From Planctomycetota bacterium (lineage in GTDB: Bacteria; Planctomycetota; UBA1135; GCA-002686595): a stretch of 64,000 nucleotides of DNA. Below the pieces are notes generated by a model that saw nothing but the letters and a program-made list of their open reading frames with translations, was not told the DNA's origin and ran no database searches. A program made the translations under genes and the position numbers. Shown here piece after piece: positions 43,117-52,402 of the stretch (the first letter of the stretch is position 1; each line of letters begins with the position of its first letter). The DNA is taken from contig DUCM01000017.1 of NCBI GenBank assembly GCA_012959785.1, positions 1-64,000 on the forward strand, written 5' to 3'.

Positions 43117-44496
43117 ATGACCTCGAACCGCATTCAATCGGCCGCCACGGCCCTTTTGACCAGCTGTGCCCTTTTGGGCGCCGTAGCCCTGATGCTCGCG
43201 GGCCGAGGGGGTGCCTACGCCTTTCTGGGCGGCAGCCTGGACCTCACCCAGCGAGATTTTCGCGTCCACAACAACTTCACCGGCGGCGAGGCCAACAACA
43301 ACCCGAGCCCCGATCCGAACTTCCCCGGGGCCACGGGGGCCGTGCTCGCGATCTGGAAGGGTGTCATCGAGTGGGGCTCGGTGTTGCACGGCAGCGGTGG
43401 CGGCGACGACACCCAGCCTGGCGATCTCGGCTCCGGCGGTGCCAACTTCGACGCCAGCTACCAGGGTCTCGCGCCCAGCCCCGGCGGCACCGATGACAAC
43501 ATCATCTCCATGTTGCCGGGCTTTGGCGGCGGCCTGATCGCCTTCGCGGAGCTGCCCATCTCCGACGGTTGGCGCATTCGCTTCTACGAGGCGCCGAGCA
43601 TCTGGCACGACGGCCCGGGGCTGATCCCAAGCGGCCAGTTCGACAAGGACATGCAGGGCGTCGCGGCTCACGAATACGGCCACGCCTTGGGACTCGACCA
43701 TTCCCAGGTGAACGGCAGCACCATGCGCGGGGGCTCGGGCGGCAACCAAATCGGACTGCGCAGCATCGAGGCCGATGATATCGCGGGTGTGCAGGCGCTC
43801 TACGGACTGGCCGCTGCCCAGAAACCCCACATCGAGAGCTATCACCTTGACGGCTCACAGGTCGTGATCCTCGGCAACAACTTCGCCGCCAGCGGCAACG
43901 AAGTCTGGTTCACACGCGGCAGCGGCCTAGGCGACGGCACGCCACTCAAGGCCACGGGCATCTCCTCCAGGGCTGGCGGCACCCTGCTACGAGCTGTGAT
44001 TCCCGCCGCAGCCGGGGCCGGCGACATTCTGGTCAAGATCCCAGGTGCCGCCCACGGCGATCTTTCGGGAGCGTTTCCCTTCGATCCCGTGCTCGGTTAC
44101 TGCCCGCCCATCGTGAGCCACGGCGCAGGCAAGACCACATCCATGGGCACGACGCCGACCCTCACGGCCTACGGCACGCCGAGCGTCTTTTACTCGAGCG
44201 CGAGCACTGGCTTTGGCCTGACGGCTCTCGGTGGTCTACCCAATGCGCCAGGCATCCTGTTCTACGGCGCCAGCGCCGCTGCCCGACCCTTCATGGGCGG
44301 TACGCTCTATTCCAACGGACCCCTGGTGCGCGATACCTCCTTCACCTTCGGTTTCTTCGGCGACCTCTCGATCGCCCTGGGAGTGGACCCGGCCACGATC
44401 GGCACGACCCGCATCTGGCAGCTATGGTTCCGCGACACCGGGGATGCCTTCGGCGTGGGCCTCTCCAACGGAGTCGAAGTGACCTACTGCCTCTGA
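43117..44496 (+). CDS. secreted matrixin-like metalloprotease (M10)
   Basis: A 459-residue protein with a signal peptide (MTSNRIQSAATALLTSCALL, ending around AYA) and an HEYGHALGLDH zinc site at residues 185-195, the HExxHxxGxxH metzincin motif with a Met-turn nearby (NGSTMRGG). Upstream residues 80-180 form the rest of the matrixin-like fold. Residues about 240-325 look like an IPT/TIG-type domain (SYHLDGSQVVILGNNFAASG), and the C-terminal beta domain ends in LSNGVEVTYCL. Start options are ATG 43072 and 43117; 43117 fits the signal peptide and lies downstream of a TAGGAT box. Confidence 0.8.
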   Translation: MTSNRIQSAATALLTSCALLGAVALMLAGRGGAYAFLGGSLDLTQRDFRVHNNFTGGEANNNPSPDPNFPGATGAVLAIWKGVIEWGSVLHGSGGGDDTQPGDLGSGGANFDASYQGLAPSPGGTDDNIISMLPGFGGGLIAFAELPISDGWRIRFYEAPSIWHDGPGLIPSGQFDKDMQGVAAHEYGHALGLDHSQVNGSTMRGGSGGNQIGLRSIEADDIAGVQALYGLAAAQKPHIESYHLDGSQVVILGNNFAASGNEVWFTRGSGLGDGTPLKATGISSRAGGTLLRAVIPAAAGAGDILVKIPGAAHGDLSGAFPFDPVLGYCPPIVSHGAGKTTSMGTTPTLTAYGTPSVFYSSASTGFGLTALGGLPNAPGILFYGASAAARPFMGGTLYSNGPLVRDTSFTFGFFGDLSIALGVDPATIGTTRIWQLWFRDTGDAFGVGLSNGVEVTYCL

Positions 44497-44500
44497 TCGC

Positions 44501-45565
44501 TCAGTCCTCGGTTTCGACGCTGCACTCCTGAAGGATGGAGCCGATCATTTGTAGGCTCTGCTGGATTTGCTCGGTTTTTCCGTCGCGTTCGCAGGCCACG
44601 GTCTTGTCGAAGCGGAGATCCAGATCGGAGCGCAAGTCGACGGTGTCGAAAAGACAACCTGCCGCGAGGTCCCAGCGCACAAAACCGCTGCCCTTGAATC
44701 CCACGGTCAAGATCGCGGTCAGGGTCTCTTGACCCGAGGCGAGTTCACTCACGGCGCGTTCCTCATTGACCAGCTCGGCGATGTCGTTGGAGACCTCGGC
44801 CTCGAATTCCAGGGCAATAACCGCCAGGCTGCGCCCCTCGACCTCTTCGCTGCGCACCCACTGGGCTTTGAGAGTGCCGCTCTCGTTGCCGCCGAAGGCG
44901 CGCTGCAAGTTGGCGCCGACACCCTGACCCAGGGAGCGGGCGATCAAGGGGTCATCCGCCTCGCCGAAGTCATGGCCGAGGTGCCCACCAGGGGCCAAAA
45001 GGTCCTCGAGCACGGCCGGCGGAAGATTCCATGTGTCACCCTCGGCCACGGCCTTCGCGGGCATCAGGGAGCGTGCGCCAAGGTCCTCACGCAGCCCGGC
45101 GAGAGCCTCTTCGATTCCCTCCAAACCGTCGTAATAACAGCCGTATTCCTGGTCCGCCGGGATCCAGGTGAAGACCACGCTGCGGCCCTCGAAGGGGCTC
45201 TCAGCCCTGTAGTCGATGCCGCGGGTCTGCTGGCGACCCCCGGAAACCTCCGAGCTGGCCTCGATGCGCGCTTCGTCGTAGAAACGGCGCAGCACCAGGG
45301 GGCGCCCCTCCCCCACTTTCTTGAACTGGCAACTGGTGCGCAGGGTGGTGACGGTCTGCAAGTCGAAGATTCGCTGGGAGACTGTCTTGTCATCACCATC
45401 ACCGAAACTCATGGACTCGGTGGCGAGGAAGACCTTCGAAATGAATGTACGGCGCAGGGTGAGCCCCTCCGACACATGCCAGCCGAGAGCGCCCGGGGTG
45501 TGCAGGCCAAGAGCGGAAGCGGCGCAGAAGAGGGCCAGCAGGATGGTGAGCTTGGATTTCATCAT
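44501..45565 (-). CDS. secreted hypothetical protein
   Basis: A 354-residue protein with a signal peptide (MMKSKLTILLALFCAASALG) and no recognised domain. The mature part starts GWHVSEGLTLRRTF and contains beta-strand-like blocks (TWNLPPAVLEDLLAPGG, LKAQWVRSEEVEGRSLAVI). Several Cys residues (SCQFKKVG, YGCYYDG, LAAGCLFD, ACERDGK, ECSVETED) could form disulfides. It follows the YwqK/MORN gene by 20 bases and is probably the last gene of that leftward operon. It converges with the metalloprotease gene. Function unknown. Confidence 0.75.
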   Translation of the reverse strand: MMKSKLTILLALFCAASALGLHTPGALGWHVSEGLTLRRTFISKVFLATESMSFGDGDDKTVSQRIFDLQTVTTLRTSCQFKKVGEGRPLVLRRFYDEARIEASSEVSGGRQQTRGIDYRAESPFEGRSVVFTWIPADQEYGCYYDGLEGIEEALAGLREDLGARSLMPAKAVAEGDTWNLPPAVLEDLLAPGGHLGHDFGEADDPLIARSLGQGVGANLQRAFGGNESGTLKAQWVRSEEVEGRSLAVIALEFEAEVSNDIAELVNEERAVSELASGQETLTAILTVGFKGSGFVRWDLAAGCLFDTVDLRSDLDLRFDKTVACERDGKTEQIQQSLQMIGSILQECSVETED

Positions 45566-45585
45566 GGGGGTCAGTGGCTGTGGTG

Positions 45586-46569
45586 TCAGTTGCTCTTCTT
45601 GCCGTCGACATAGACACCAGTGTCCTTGTCGTTGATCGTGCCATCCTTGTTCCAGACCGTGAGCTGGCCGTCGAACTGGCCGTGCTTGACGGTGGTCTCG
45701 AGTCGTTTCTGACCGTCCTTGAACCACTCCATCCACAGACCGTTGCGCTCGCCGTTGACATAGGTGGTGGTGTACTTGCGCTCACCGTTGTCAAAGAAGC
45801 CCTCCCAGGGACCGTCGTGCTTGCCGAGTATGTACTTGCCATGGCCCTCCATTTGGCCATTGGCGTGCCAGTAGGTCCAACTGCCGTTCTCGAGGTCAGC
45901 TGAGAATGTACCCTCAAAGCGTTTTTTGCCGTTGGGGTGATAACGCGTCCAGGCGCCATTCCGCAGGCCGTGACGGTAGGCGCCGTGAGCCAGGCGATTG
46001 TCGCTGGAGGTGTAGGTGGTCCAGACCCCGTGGCGCAAGCCGAGGAAGTAGGAGCCCTCTCCGTTGCGGCTGCCGTTTTGATAGAAGGTCTTCCAGGGAC
46101 CGGTGGGCCGCCCCCGGTCGAAGGCACCCTCGACCTTGAGTTGCTCGCTGCCCTGGTACCAATTCTGCCAGAGTCCCTGTTGTTTGCCGCCCTTCCAGGT
46201 TCCCGAGGACGTGCGCGTGCCGTCTGAGAACCAGTAGTTCCACTGACCCACCCGCTGGTAGTCGGCGAAGGAACCCTCGTAGGCCTGGCGCCCGTTGTCA
46301 TGCCAGCCGATCCAAAGGCCATCGCGGCGACCCTTGTAGATGGAACCGCGGCGGGCCTTCTCGCCATTCTCATGGTAGAAGGTGCGCTCTTCGCCGCGGG
46401 CCTTTGGCACTCCGATCTCGGGAGCCGGCGGCTCGTCTTGCAGGGCGAAGGGCGCAGCGAAAGCCAGCCCCGGAAGAAGCAGGCTGCTGCAAACCAGCGC
46501 GCGGATGGCCAGGCGCAGCCGAGCCTCATGGAGCGGGAGGGCCCGCTGGAGGTGGGAGGTAGAGATCAT
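45586..46569 (-). CDS. secreted YwqK/MORN-repeat protein
   Basis: A 327-residue protein with a signal peptide (ICTSLLL-like core CSSLLLPGLAFAAPFALQ) and about ten repeats of the toxin-antitoxin YwqK/MORN-like type, each about 20-23 residues, such as GLWIGWHDNGRQAYEGSF and GVWTTYTSSDNRLAHGAY. Such repeats form an elongated beta structure, often in membrane-associated or secreted proteins. The ATG overlaps the stop of the JAMM peptidase gene as ATGA. It is the second of two such repeat proteins in this operon. Function unknown; a binding scaffold is likely. Confidence 0.82.
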   Translation of the reverse strand: MISTSHLQRALPLHEARLRLAIRALVCSSLLLPGLAFAAPFALQDEPPAPEIGVPKARGEERTFYHENGEKARRGSIYKGRRDGLWIGWHDNGRQAYEGSFADYQRVGQWNYWFSDGTRTSSGTWKGGKQQGLWQNWYQGSEQLKVEGAFDRGRPTGPWKTFYQNGSRNGEGSYFLGLRHGVWTTYTSSDNRLAHGAYRHGLRNGAWTRYHPNGKKRFEGTFSADLENGSWTYWHANGQMEGHGKYILGKHDGPWEGFFDNGERKYTTTYVNGERNGLWMEWFKDGQKRLETTVKHGQFDGQLTVWNKDGTINDKDTGVYVDGKKSN

Positions 46570-47126
46570 GGGGTCACGACAGGGAAAGCAAACGAAGAAG
46601 GAGGGGTAGCAGGGTACGCCATGGCGGACGCGTTGTTGGCATAGGAGTGGCAAGGCTTCCTGGGCGAGCACAGGTTCAGGCGCTCCAGGGTTTCCTCGCC
46701 CCGCCACCAAACGGCCACCTCGGCGGCCTGGGGTCCGGCCAGGATGACCTGGCACCAAGAGAGGGGCGTGCCTTCCAGGTCGCGCCGGGAGGGACGGGCG
46801 TCGCTGGTCGGGTGCGAATGCCAGACACCCAAGAGCGCCAACCCGCGCTCCTCGGCCAGTTCAAAGGCGCGCCGCAAGCCGATGGGCGAGAGCTGAAAGG
46901 CCCCCTCGCCGGGGTCCAGGTTGGCGACGACCAGGGCCTCGCGGAGATCCAGCAGCGCTCCCCGCCGGCACCCGAGCAAGAGGCCGCAGGCTTCACGGGG
47001 CGCCGCCGCAAGAACTGCTCGGCGGGCGCGGTCAAGTGCACCTGGCGCAAGGTGCACCTCGCGTGGTGGCGAAGGTTCAAGGAACTCTTCCGCCACGGCC
47101 ACCTCAGTCCCCCACTCGCTTGCCAT
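46566..47126 (-). CDS. JAMM/MPN metallopeptidase
   Basis: A 186-residue protein with a JAMM (M67-like) domain. EACGLLLG near residue 43 and WHSHPTSDARPSRRD near residue 100 form the family HxHx7SxxD zinc motif, with an upstream Glu as the remaining ligand. Bacterial relatives (Mec+) cut the C-terminal peptide of ThiS/MoaD-like sulfur carriers, others cut polypeptide tails. No ubiquitin-like partner is in the window. The start at 47126 overlaps the last 23 bases of the upstream repeat-protein gene, and the stop overlaps the next repeat gene as ATGA, so the three genes are closely coupled. The C-terminus ends in a Ser/Pro-rich hydrophobic stretch. Confidence 0.75.
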   Translation of the reverse strand: MASEWGTEVAVAEEFLEPSPPREVHLAPGALDRARRAVLAAAPREACGLLLGCRRGALLDLREALVVANLDPGEGAFQLSPIGLRRAFELAEERGLALLGVWHSHPTSDARPSRRDLEGTPLSWCQVILAGPQAAEVAVWWRGEETLERLNLCSPRKPCHSYANNASAMAYPATPPSSFAFPVVTP

Positions 47127-48420
47127 GCTCGTAGAGTCCGCTGTAGCTGCTGAGCAATTCGCCAGACTCGTTCCAGATCCGCCAGCGGCCGTGGCGCTTG
47201 CCCGCCTGCATGGAACCCACGCTGCGCCGAGCACCGTTGGCGTGCCACTCCTCGTTTTTTCCTTCGAGGGAGCCGTTCTCGTAATTCACCGTGGACTTGG
47301 ATCCCCCGCCTAGAAAATACTCGCGGTGCTCACCGTGCGGCTGACCGCCCTTGAAGCCGCCCTCAAAGACCAGCACGCCCTCGGGGCTCCAGAGATTCTT
47401 GGCGCCTTCGTGCAGGCCGCCCTGGTAGTGCTCCAGGGTCATGCGTGTTCCCTCGGGGCTCCACGAAGTCCACTCACCCACGCGCCGACCGCTATCAAAA
47501 GCACCCTTCAATCGGCGGCCGCCACTTTCGTGCCACTCCTCCCAAGCGCCGTGGCGCTTGCCGTCCCGATACGCGCCGCGGCGCACGAGCTGGCCCTCCC
47601 CGGTGTGCTCGAGGTGGGGGCCGTGCTTGAGGCCCGCTTGCCAGCCCATGATTCGCAAAGGCTCACCGGTGGGAGCCCAACCGCGCTCAAGCCCGTGCAG
47701 TTTGCCCGCGCTCCAGGGTCTGATCGCACGCAGAACCAGGCGCGGCCAGAGCTGGAGCTCCGGTCCTTCGTGGATACCGGCTTGCCATTGTACAATGCTC
47801 TTGAGTCGCCCGCCCTTGCCGCCCCAGCGCAGCCACTCACCCTCGAAGCGATCGTTGAGCAATACGCCAGAGCTTTTCATGTAGCCGTTCTCGAACCAGT
47901 CCTGGTAGGCCCCACTGGCGCGGCCCCGGTCCCAAATGCGTTGCAGAGCAATCTGACCGTTCTCGAACCAGCGCCACTCGGGGCCATGGTCGGCGCCAGG
48001 CCGCTGGCCCTTGGGACCTTCCACCAGGCGATGACCCTGGAGCCGCAGCTCGCCGCTCTCTTGGTAGTGCTCTTCGTAGAACTCCACGGCCGCGCCCCCG
48101 TACTCATCCAGGGGTGCGAGGCGCTGTAGCGACGGATCGGGAAAGTCGGCGTCGAAATCCAGGTGCTGGCTCAAGACCAGGTCGGAGCGCTCGAAGGCTG
48201 GCCGTGCGTTGGGATCGGCTTCGGTGGGTTCCTCGACCACGGGGTCCGTGGCGGTCGAAGCCGCCGCGGGCTCATCGGGAGGATTGCGCCGCTCGCTGGC
48301 TGCCGGAAATTGGGCCGACTTTTCGCCGCCACCGCAGCCCGCGGCGAGGCACAAGAGCGCACCCAGGGCCAGGCCAGTCCCGGGACTTCTGGAGCGCATC
48401 GAAGAGCTTTTGGCGATCAT
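47104..48420 (-). CDS. lipoprotein with YwqK/MORN repeats
   Basis: A 438-residue lipoprotein (lipobox LAAGC, residues about 25-29) with an acidic, Pro/Thr-rich linker (about 30-75) and about 12 YwqK/MORN-like repeats, for example GPEWRWFENGQIALQRIWDR and GAWEEWHESGGRRLKGAFDS. It is the first gene of the operon repeat, JAMM, repeat, hypothetical. It is likely an outer-membrane or periplasmic scaffold. Relation to the second repeat protein (45586-46569) suggests an old duplication with a peptidase gene between them. Confidence 0.82.
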   Translation of the reverse strand: MIAKSSSMRSRSPGTGLALGALLCLAAGCGGGEKSAQFPAASERRNPPDEPAAASTATDPVVEEPTEADPNARPAFERSDLVLSQHLDFDADFPDPSLQRLAPLDEYGGAAVEFYEEHYQESGELRLQGHRLVEGPKGQRPGADHGPEWRWFENGQIALQRIWDRGRASGAYQDWFENGYMKSSGVLLNDRFEGEWLRWGGKGGRLKSIVQWQAGIHEGPELQLWPRLVLRAIRPWSAGKLHGLERGWAPTGEPLRIMGWQAGLKHGPHLEHTGEGQLVRRGAYRDGKRHGAWEEWHESGGRRLKGAFDSGRRVGEWTSWSPEGTRMTLEHYQGGLHEGAKNLWSPEGVLVFEGGFKGGQPHGEHREYFLGGGSKSTVNYENGSLEGKNEEWHANGARRSVGSMQAGKRHGRWRIWNESGELLSSYSGLYEHGKRVGD

Positions 48421-48503
48421 CGGGCGGAGGGTAACGCCCAGGCTGCGGCAGGCGCCACGGGAGCCGCAAAAAAGCCCTCATCCCGGAGGCAACAACAATT
48501 GGC

Positions 48504-48557
48504 GGGCCCTCGTCAGCCGGACCGGTTCTCTCCACCATCCTGGCTGAGGTCGGGCCC
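48504..48557 (-). terminator. possible terminator of the small HEAT gene
   Basis: GGGCCC (48504-48509) pairs with GGGCCC (48552-48557), and CAGCC (48514-48518) with GGCTG (48542-48546), around an internal loop. It lies after the 48640-48885 gene on the reverse strand, where the next bases are moderately T-rich. Confidence 0.3.
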
Positions 48558-48639
48558 ATCCAATCAGGCAAGGGACGGGAGAAGCGCTTCCCAGGTTCCA
48601 AGAGGCCTGCAAAGATTCCGACACCACCCCTTGGAGCCT

Positions 48640-48885
48640 CTAAAAGCCCCTTTCCACCTTGGAATAAGCGTCAGCCGCCTTGTTGCAGACATCTCCATCC
48701 TCATCGTTCAAGAGCTCGAGCAGCTTCTCGCCAGCGGCCTTGGCGGCCCCACCGAGGTTCCCCAGGGATTCGGCTGCAGAGGCGCGCACGGCGGCATCGG
48801 GGTCGTCGAGTTGCACGATCAAGGCGCGCACCTCCGGAGAGGGTTCGCTTGGAGTCGATCCAAAGAGTTTGCCGAAGAATCCCAT
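48640..48885 (-). CDS. small HEAT-repeat protein
   Basis: An 81-residue protein (MGFFGKLFGSTPSEPS then two HEAT repeats): ALIVQLDDPDAAVRASAAESL and LNDEDGDVCNKAADAYSK. There is no signal peptide, although the N-terminal GFFGKLFG is amphipathic. The ATG at 48885 was chosen because it opens the HEAT domain with no other in-frame family sequence; the frame extends upstream by 27 codons. It is 77 bases downstream of fumC on the same strand. Function unknown. Confidence 0.7.
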   Translation of the reverse strand: MGFFGKLFGSTPSEPSPEVRALIVQLDDPDAAVRASAAESLGNLGGAAKAAGEKLLELLNDEDGDVCNKAADAYSKVERGF

Positions 48886-48962
48886 GGGGAGGGCTGGGGA
48901 AGGAGGAAGCGAGGTCCCGTGCGAAGGGCCATCAGGAGGGGGCAGCGAGGCCCCCCATCGTA

Positions 48963-50360
48963 TCACCCCGGGCCGACCATTTCGCCAGGCACAACGGCGG
49001 CCTCGAATTCCTGGGCGGTCATCAGGCCCATGGCCACCACGGCCTCCACCAGGCTGCTGTTGTCCTGATAGGCGCGCTTGGCGACCTTGGCCGCATTGTC
49101 GTAGCCCACATGGCGGTTGAGCGCGGTGACCAGCATCAACGACTGACGCATGAGGCTATCCACGCGCTCGAAGTCTAGCTCCAAACCGTCGATGCATTTT
49201 TCGCGCAGGGAGTCACAGGCGTCGGTCAACAGGCGCGCGGACTCGAGCACATTGTGAATCATCACCGGCTTGTAGACATTCAGCTCGAAGTTGCCCTGGC
49301 TGCCCGCGAAGCCCACGGTCACATCGTTGCCCATGACCTGCACGCAGACCATGCTCATGGCCTCGCATTGGGTCGGGTTGACCTTGCCGGGCATGATCGA
49401 GGAGCCGGGTTCGTTGGCGGGCAGTCTCAACTCAGCCAGGCCGCAGCGCGGCCCCGATCCCAGCCAGCGGATGTCGTTGGCGATCTTCATCAGGGCACCG
49501 GCGGCCACCTTATAAGTGCTGTGCAGGAAGACCAGGGCATCATGGCCGGCCAGGGCGGAGAACTTGTTGGGTGCCGACACGAAGGCCAGACCCGTTTCCG
49601 CGGCGATCTTCTCGGCCACGAGCTCGGCGTAGTCAGGGTGAGTGTTGAGGCCCGTGCCCACCGCTGTCCCACCCAGGGCCAATTCAAAAACCGCGGGCAG
49701 GGCTGCTTTGATGGCGCGCTGGGCGTCCTTCAGTTGTCGACAGTAGCCGGAGAACTCCTGGCCCACGGTGAGCGGCGTGGCGTCTTGCAAGTGGGTGCGA
49801 CCGATCTTGACCACATCGCTCCACTCGGTGGCTTTGGCCTCGAAGGCCGTTTCGAGGGCGCCCAGGGCAGGCAGCAGGCGGTGCACGGTTTCCTCCGCCG
49901 CGGCGATGTGCATGGCGCTTGGGAAAGCGTCGTTCGACGACTGGGCGCGGTTGACATGGTCGTTGGGGTGGATCGGCTCGCGGCTGCCGAGTTCGCCGCC
50001 GAGGATCTGGATGGCGCGGTTCGAGATGACCTCGTTGGCGTTCATATTGGACTGGGTGCCCGAACCGGTCTGCCAGACCACCAGGGGGAAATGGTGATCG
50101 TGTTGCCCTTCAATCACCTCGTCGGCCGCGGAGAGCAGCGCCGAGCGCTGCTCCAAGGTGAGCATGTCGAGTTCGCCGAGGTCGCAGTTAGCCTGGGCCG
50201 CGCATTTCTTGACCAGACCCAAGGCGCGGATCATGGGACGCGTGAGGGTCTGCCCGCCGATCTTGAAGTTCTGGCGCGAGCGCTGGGTCTGGGCGCCAAA
50301 GAGGCATTCGTTGGGGACCTCGATGGGTCCCATGGAGTCGCTTTCCGTGCGAGTCGTCAT
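48963..50360 (-). CDS. fumC: class II fumarate hydratase
   Basis: A 465-residue homotetrameric fumarase, catalysing fumarate hydration to malate in the TCA cycle. Signature blocks are [39 protein letters not shown], and [15 protein letters not shown], which contains the conserved catalytic-loop serine. The length and N-terminus ([16 protein letters not shown]) are standard for class II, which has no Fe-S cluster. The start ATG is at 50360. The gap before the HEAT-repeat gene upstream is 116 bases, so fumC may have its own promoter. Confidence 0.95.
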   Translation of the reverse strand: MTTRTESDSMGPIEVPNECLFGAQTQRSRQNFKIGGQTLTRPMIRALGLVKKCAAQANCDLGELDMLTLEQRSALLSAADEVIEGQHDHHFPLVVWQTGSGTQSNMNANEVISNRAIQILGGELGSREPIHPNDHVNRAQSSNDAFPSAMHIAAAEETVHRLLPALGALETAFEAKATEWSDVVKIGRTHLQDATPLTVGQEFSGYCRQLKDAQRAIKAALPAVFELALGGTAVGTGLNTHPDYAELVAEKIAAETGLAFVSAPNKFSALAGHDALVFLHSTYKVAAGALMKIANDIRWLGSGPRCGLAELRLPANEPGSSIMPGKVNPTQCEAMSMVCVQVMGNDVTVGFAGSQGNFELNVYKPVMIHNVLESARLLTDACDSLREKCIDGLELDFERVDSLMRQSLMLVTALNRHVGYDNAAKVAKRAYQDNSSLVEAVVAMGLMTAQEFEAAVVPGEMVGPG

Positions 50361-50476
50361 GGATCTCTGGCTGGCTATCGGAGTAGTCTCGGGGCGGACT
50401 GGCGTTGGCTGATGAGAAAACCTGGCGCGGCCCACCATAGCCCCCTGGCGCCTTGAGACAAGTCCGCCGACGATCC

Positions 50477-51616
50477 TCAGGAATTCCCGAAGTACTCCGA
50501 GCGGGCCTTGCTCCACCAGGCGCGCCAGGCCTTGACGCGCTTGGCCCGTTCCCCCGGCTTGGCGGCGGGGTCGAAGCGAAAGTTTCGGCCCGTGATCCCG
50601 TGCAGGGCCCCCATGGCGGCCTCGCGCACGATGGCCTCCTCGTCTTCCAGGCCACCGATCAGGGGCTCGATGGCCGTGGGAGCGGCCAGATCGCCGAGAA
50701 TGCGGGCGGCAGCCATGCGCACGAAGACATCGGTGTCCTTGAGGGCCAGGGCCAGGTGCGGCACCACAGCGGGGTCGCCGGTGGCGCCGAAGGCCTGCAC
50801 CGCGTTCCAACGCACGCCCGGATCGGCGCTTGAGAAGTCGAGGATGATGGCGCCATAGCCCGCATCTTGCGGGGCTGGCACCGGCGCCGTCACGACTTGC
50901 TTGGCGCTGGCCGCGGAGTCCTCGGCCACTCGCAGCCGATCTTCTAATCCGGCCAGACGCTCGCGGGACTGGCTCACCTGGGCAAAGATCGTATCCAGGC
51001 GCTCGTCGTGGGCCTCGTCGCGCTGGCGCTGGGTGCTGCCCACTGTCGCAAGTTGCTGGAGCGCGCCGTCGAGGCGACCGGTCTCGCGGACGAGGTCGGC
51101 GCGCAGATTGTCGAGTCCTGCGTTGATCTGGTCTTCTACCGCAGCTCCCGCTCGATTCAGGTCACCGCGCAGGCCGAGGTCGTCGTCGCGGCTGCGCCGA
51201 CGCATGTCGTCGAGTTCGTGGCCCAAATCCCGCAGACTGCTCTGCAGTTCACTGCGCTGCGTTTCCCGATCCGAACGCAGAACCCGAAACTCGTCCAGGA
51301 CATAGGCGCAGAGCGCGAAGACCGCGAGCAGACCCAAACTAGCGAGCCCCGAGTTGCCGCTTACCCAGGTACGCGCTGCGGACCTCGCCGGGGCGGGTTT
51401 TTCTCTAGCGCTGCTGTCGGGGGTCAACACGAGTTGCGGTGTCTTCGGAGTCCCGCTGCTGACAGGCTGTGGCTCGCTCGCCTGGGAGTCGCCGCCTGCC
51501 ATGGCCGCGTCGCAACTAACGCAGACCACTCGGCCCTTCCGTAGAAAAGCCAGCCCCTTGTCCAGGTCACCTTCGGGGACGGATTCATTGCAAATGTCAC
51601 AAAAGAGGATTCTCAC
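50477..51616 (-). CDS. zinc-ribbon/TM/coiled-coil/HEAT protein
   Basis: A 379-residue protein with an unusual domain order: an N-terminal zinc-ribbon-like part ([12 protein letters not shown] and [11 protein letters not shown]), a Pro/Ser linker, a transmembrane segment (about residues 88-106, [20 protein letters not shown]), a coiled coil rich in Arg, Asp and Gln (about 110-245) and C-terminal HEAT repeats (about 260-355). The GTG start at 51616 is supported by AGGAAG 6 bases upstream and by the zinc ribbon beginning at once. No family name is assigned; it probably tethers HEAT repeats to the membrane. Confidence 0.7.
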   Translation of the reverse strand: MRILFCDICNESVPEGDLDKGLAFLRKGRVVCVSCDAAMAGGDSQASEPQPVSSGTPKTPQLVLTPDSSAREKPAPARSAARTWVSGNSGLASLGLLAVFALCAYVLDEFRVLRSDRETQRSELQSSLRDLGHELDDMRRRSRDDDLGLRGDLNRAGAAVEDQINAGLDNLRADLVRETGRLDGALQQLATVGSTQRQRDEAHDERLDTIFAQVSQSRERLAGLEDRLRVAEDSAASAKQVVTAPVPAPQDAGYGAIILDFSSADPGVRWNAVQAFGATGDPAVVPHLALALKDTDVFVRMAAARILGDLAAPTAIEPLIGGLEDEEAIVREAAMGALHGITGRNFRFDPAAKPGERAKRVKAWRAWWSKARSEYFGNS

Positions 51617-51951
51617 GGTGCTTCCTGGATCAGTGCTTGGTGCTGAACGCGCATGAGGTCTTTGCGGGCAAAGATCTTGCGAGGGATAGGGTGGGTCGTG
51701 CCAGGGAGGCAACTGGCCTTTGAACTCGCGCCCTGGGCTGATTCGAGTAGGCTGGCTGTTCTATTCTTCGCACAAATGAGGGCACAAAGGAGGGGCTTTC
51801 TCTGCCCTATTCTGGTGAGAGGGACATTCTTGGGTCATTGGCTTGGGAAGCAGGTCCCTACCTGCAGGCAGCGCCCGGCCGAAAAGACCGACGCCCGCAA
51901 CGCCCCTCCGCGGAGTCTGTCGTATCCTGGGTTGCAATTAGTCAACTCCTC
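51617..51951. other. 335-bp divergent intergenic region
   Basis: No convincing gene. It separates the zinc-ribbon/HEAT gene (leftward) and the TPR gene (rightward). A TATCCT box (51923-51928) lies 23 bases before the TPR gene ATG; no clear -35 was seen. A weak 100-codon rightward frame (51653-51955) has Arg/Cys-rich, non-protein-like composition and was not called. Confidence 0.55.
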
Positions 51952-52362
51952 ATGAAACTCTCAGCCAGCACCCGCCGCTCCCTGCACGATATGGGAACCG
52001 AGTTCGTGCGCGAGTTCCTCGAAACCGACCTTGTGCGGCATCCGAAGAACACCCACGCCCTCGCTGAACTGGGCCAGATCTACACGAGCATGGAGCTCTG
52101 GGACCTCGGCTTGAGCGTCGATCGCCAGCTCGTGAACCTACTCCCCGAGAGCTCCACCGCCTACTACAACCTGGGGTGCTCCCTGGCGCTCCTGGCACTG
52201 ACCGACGAGGCTCTGCAAGCCCTGGAGCAGTCCGTCGACCTCGGCTACAACGATGCGGACCACATGCTGACTGACGACGACCTCGTGAGCCTGCACGATC
52301 AGGGGCGCTTTCGCGCGCTGCTCGAGCGCATTCACACGCTTGCGCACCCATCCTTGGATTAA
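51952..52362 (+). CDS. small TPR-repeat protein
   Basis: A 136-residue protein with TPR-like helical repeats: HPKNTHALAELGQIYTSMELWDLGL and LLPESSTAYYNLGCSLALLALTDEALQALEQSVDLGYNDADHM, followed by LVSLHDQGRFRALLERIHTL. The final segment resembles the common end of small TPR proteins (a domain with Asp near the end and an RF.LL helix). No signal peptide. The ATG at 51952 was chosen because upstream in-frame sequence is Arg/Pro-rich. It probably acts as a protein-binding adaptor. Confidence 0.75.
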   Translation: MKLSASTRRSLHDMGTEFVREFLETDLVRHPKNTHALAELGQIYTSMELWDLGLSVDRQLVNLLPESSTAYYNLGCSLALLALTDEALQALEQSVDLGYNDADHMLTDDDLVSLHDQGRFRALLERIHTLAHPSLD

Positions 52363-52402
52363 TCCGAAACGGCCTGCGAGCCGCCCTGCGCGAGCGCGCG
52401 CC

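Noticed and set aside
51653..51955. 100-codon rightward frame upstream of the TPR gene
   Set aside because: Composition is Arg/Cys/Pro-rich with no domain; it overlaps the TPR gene start.
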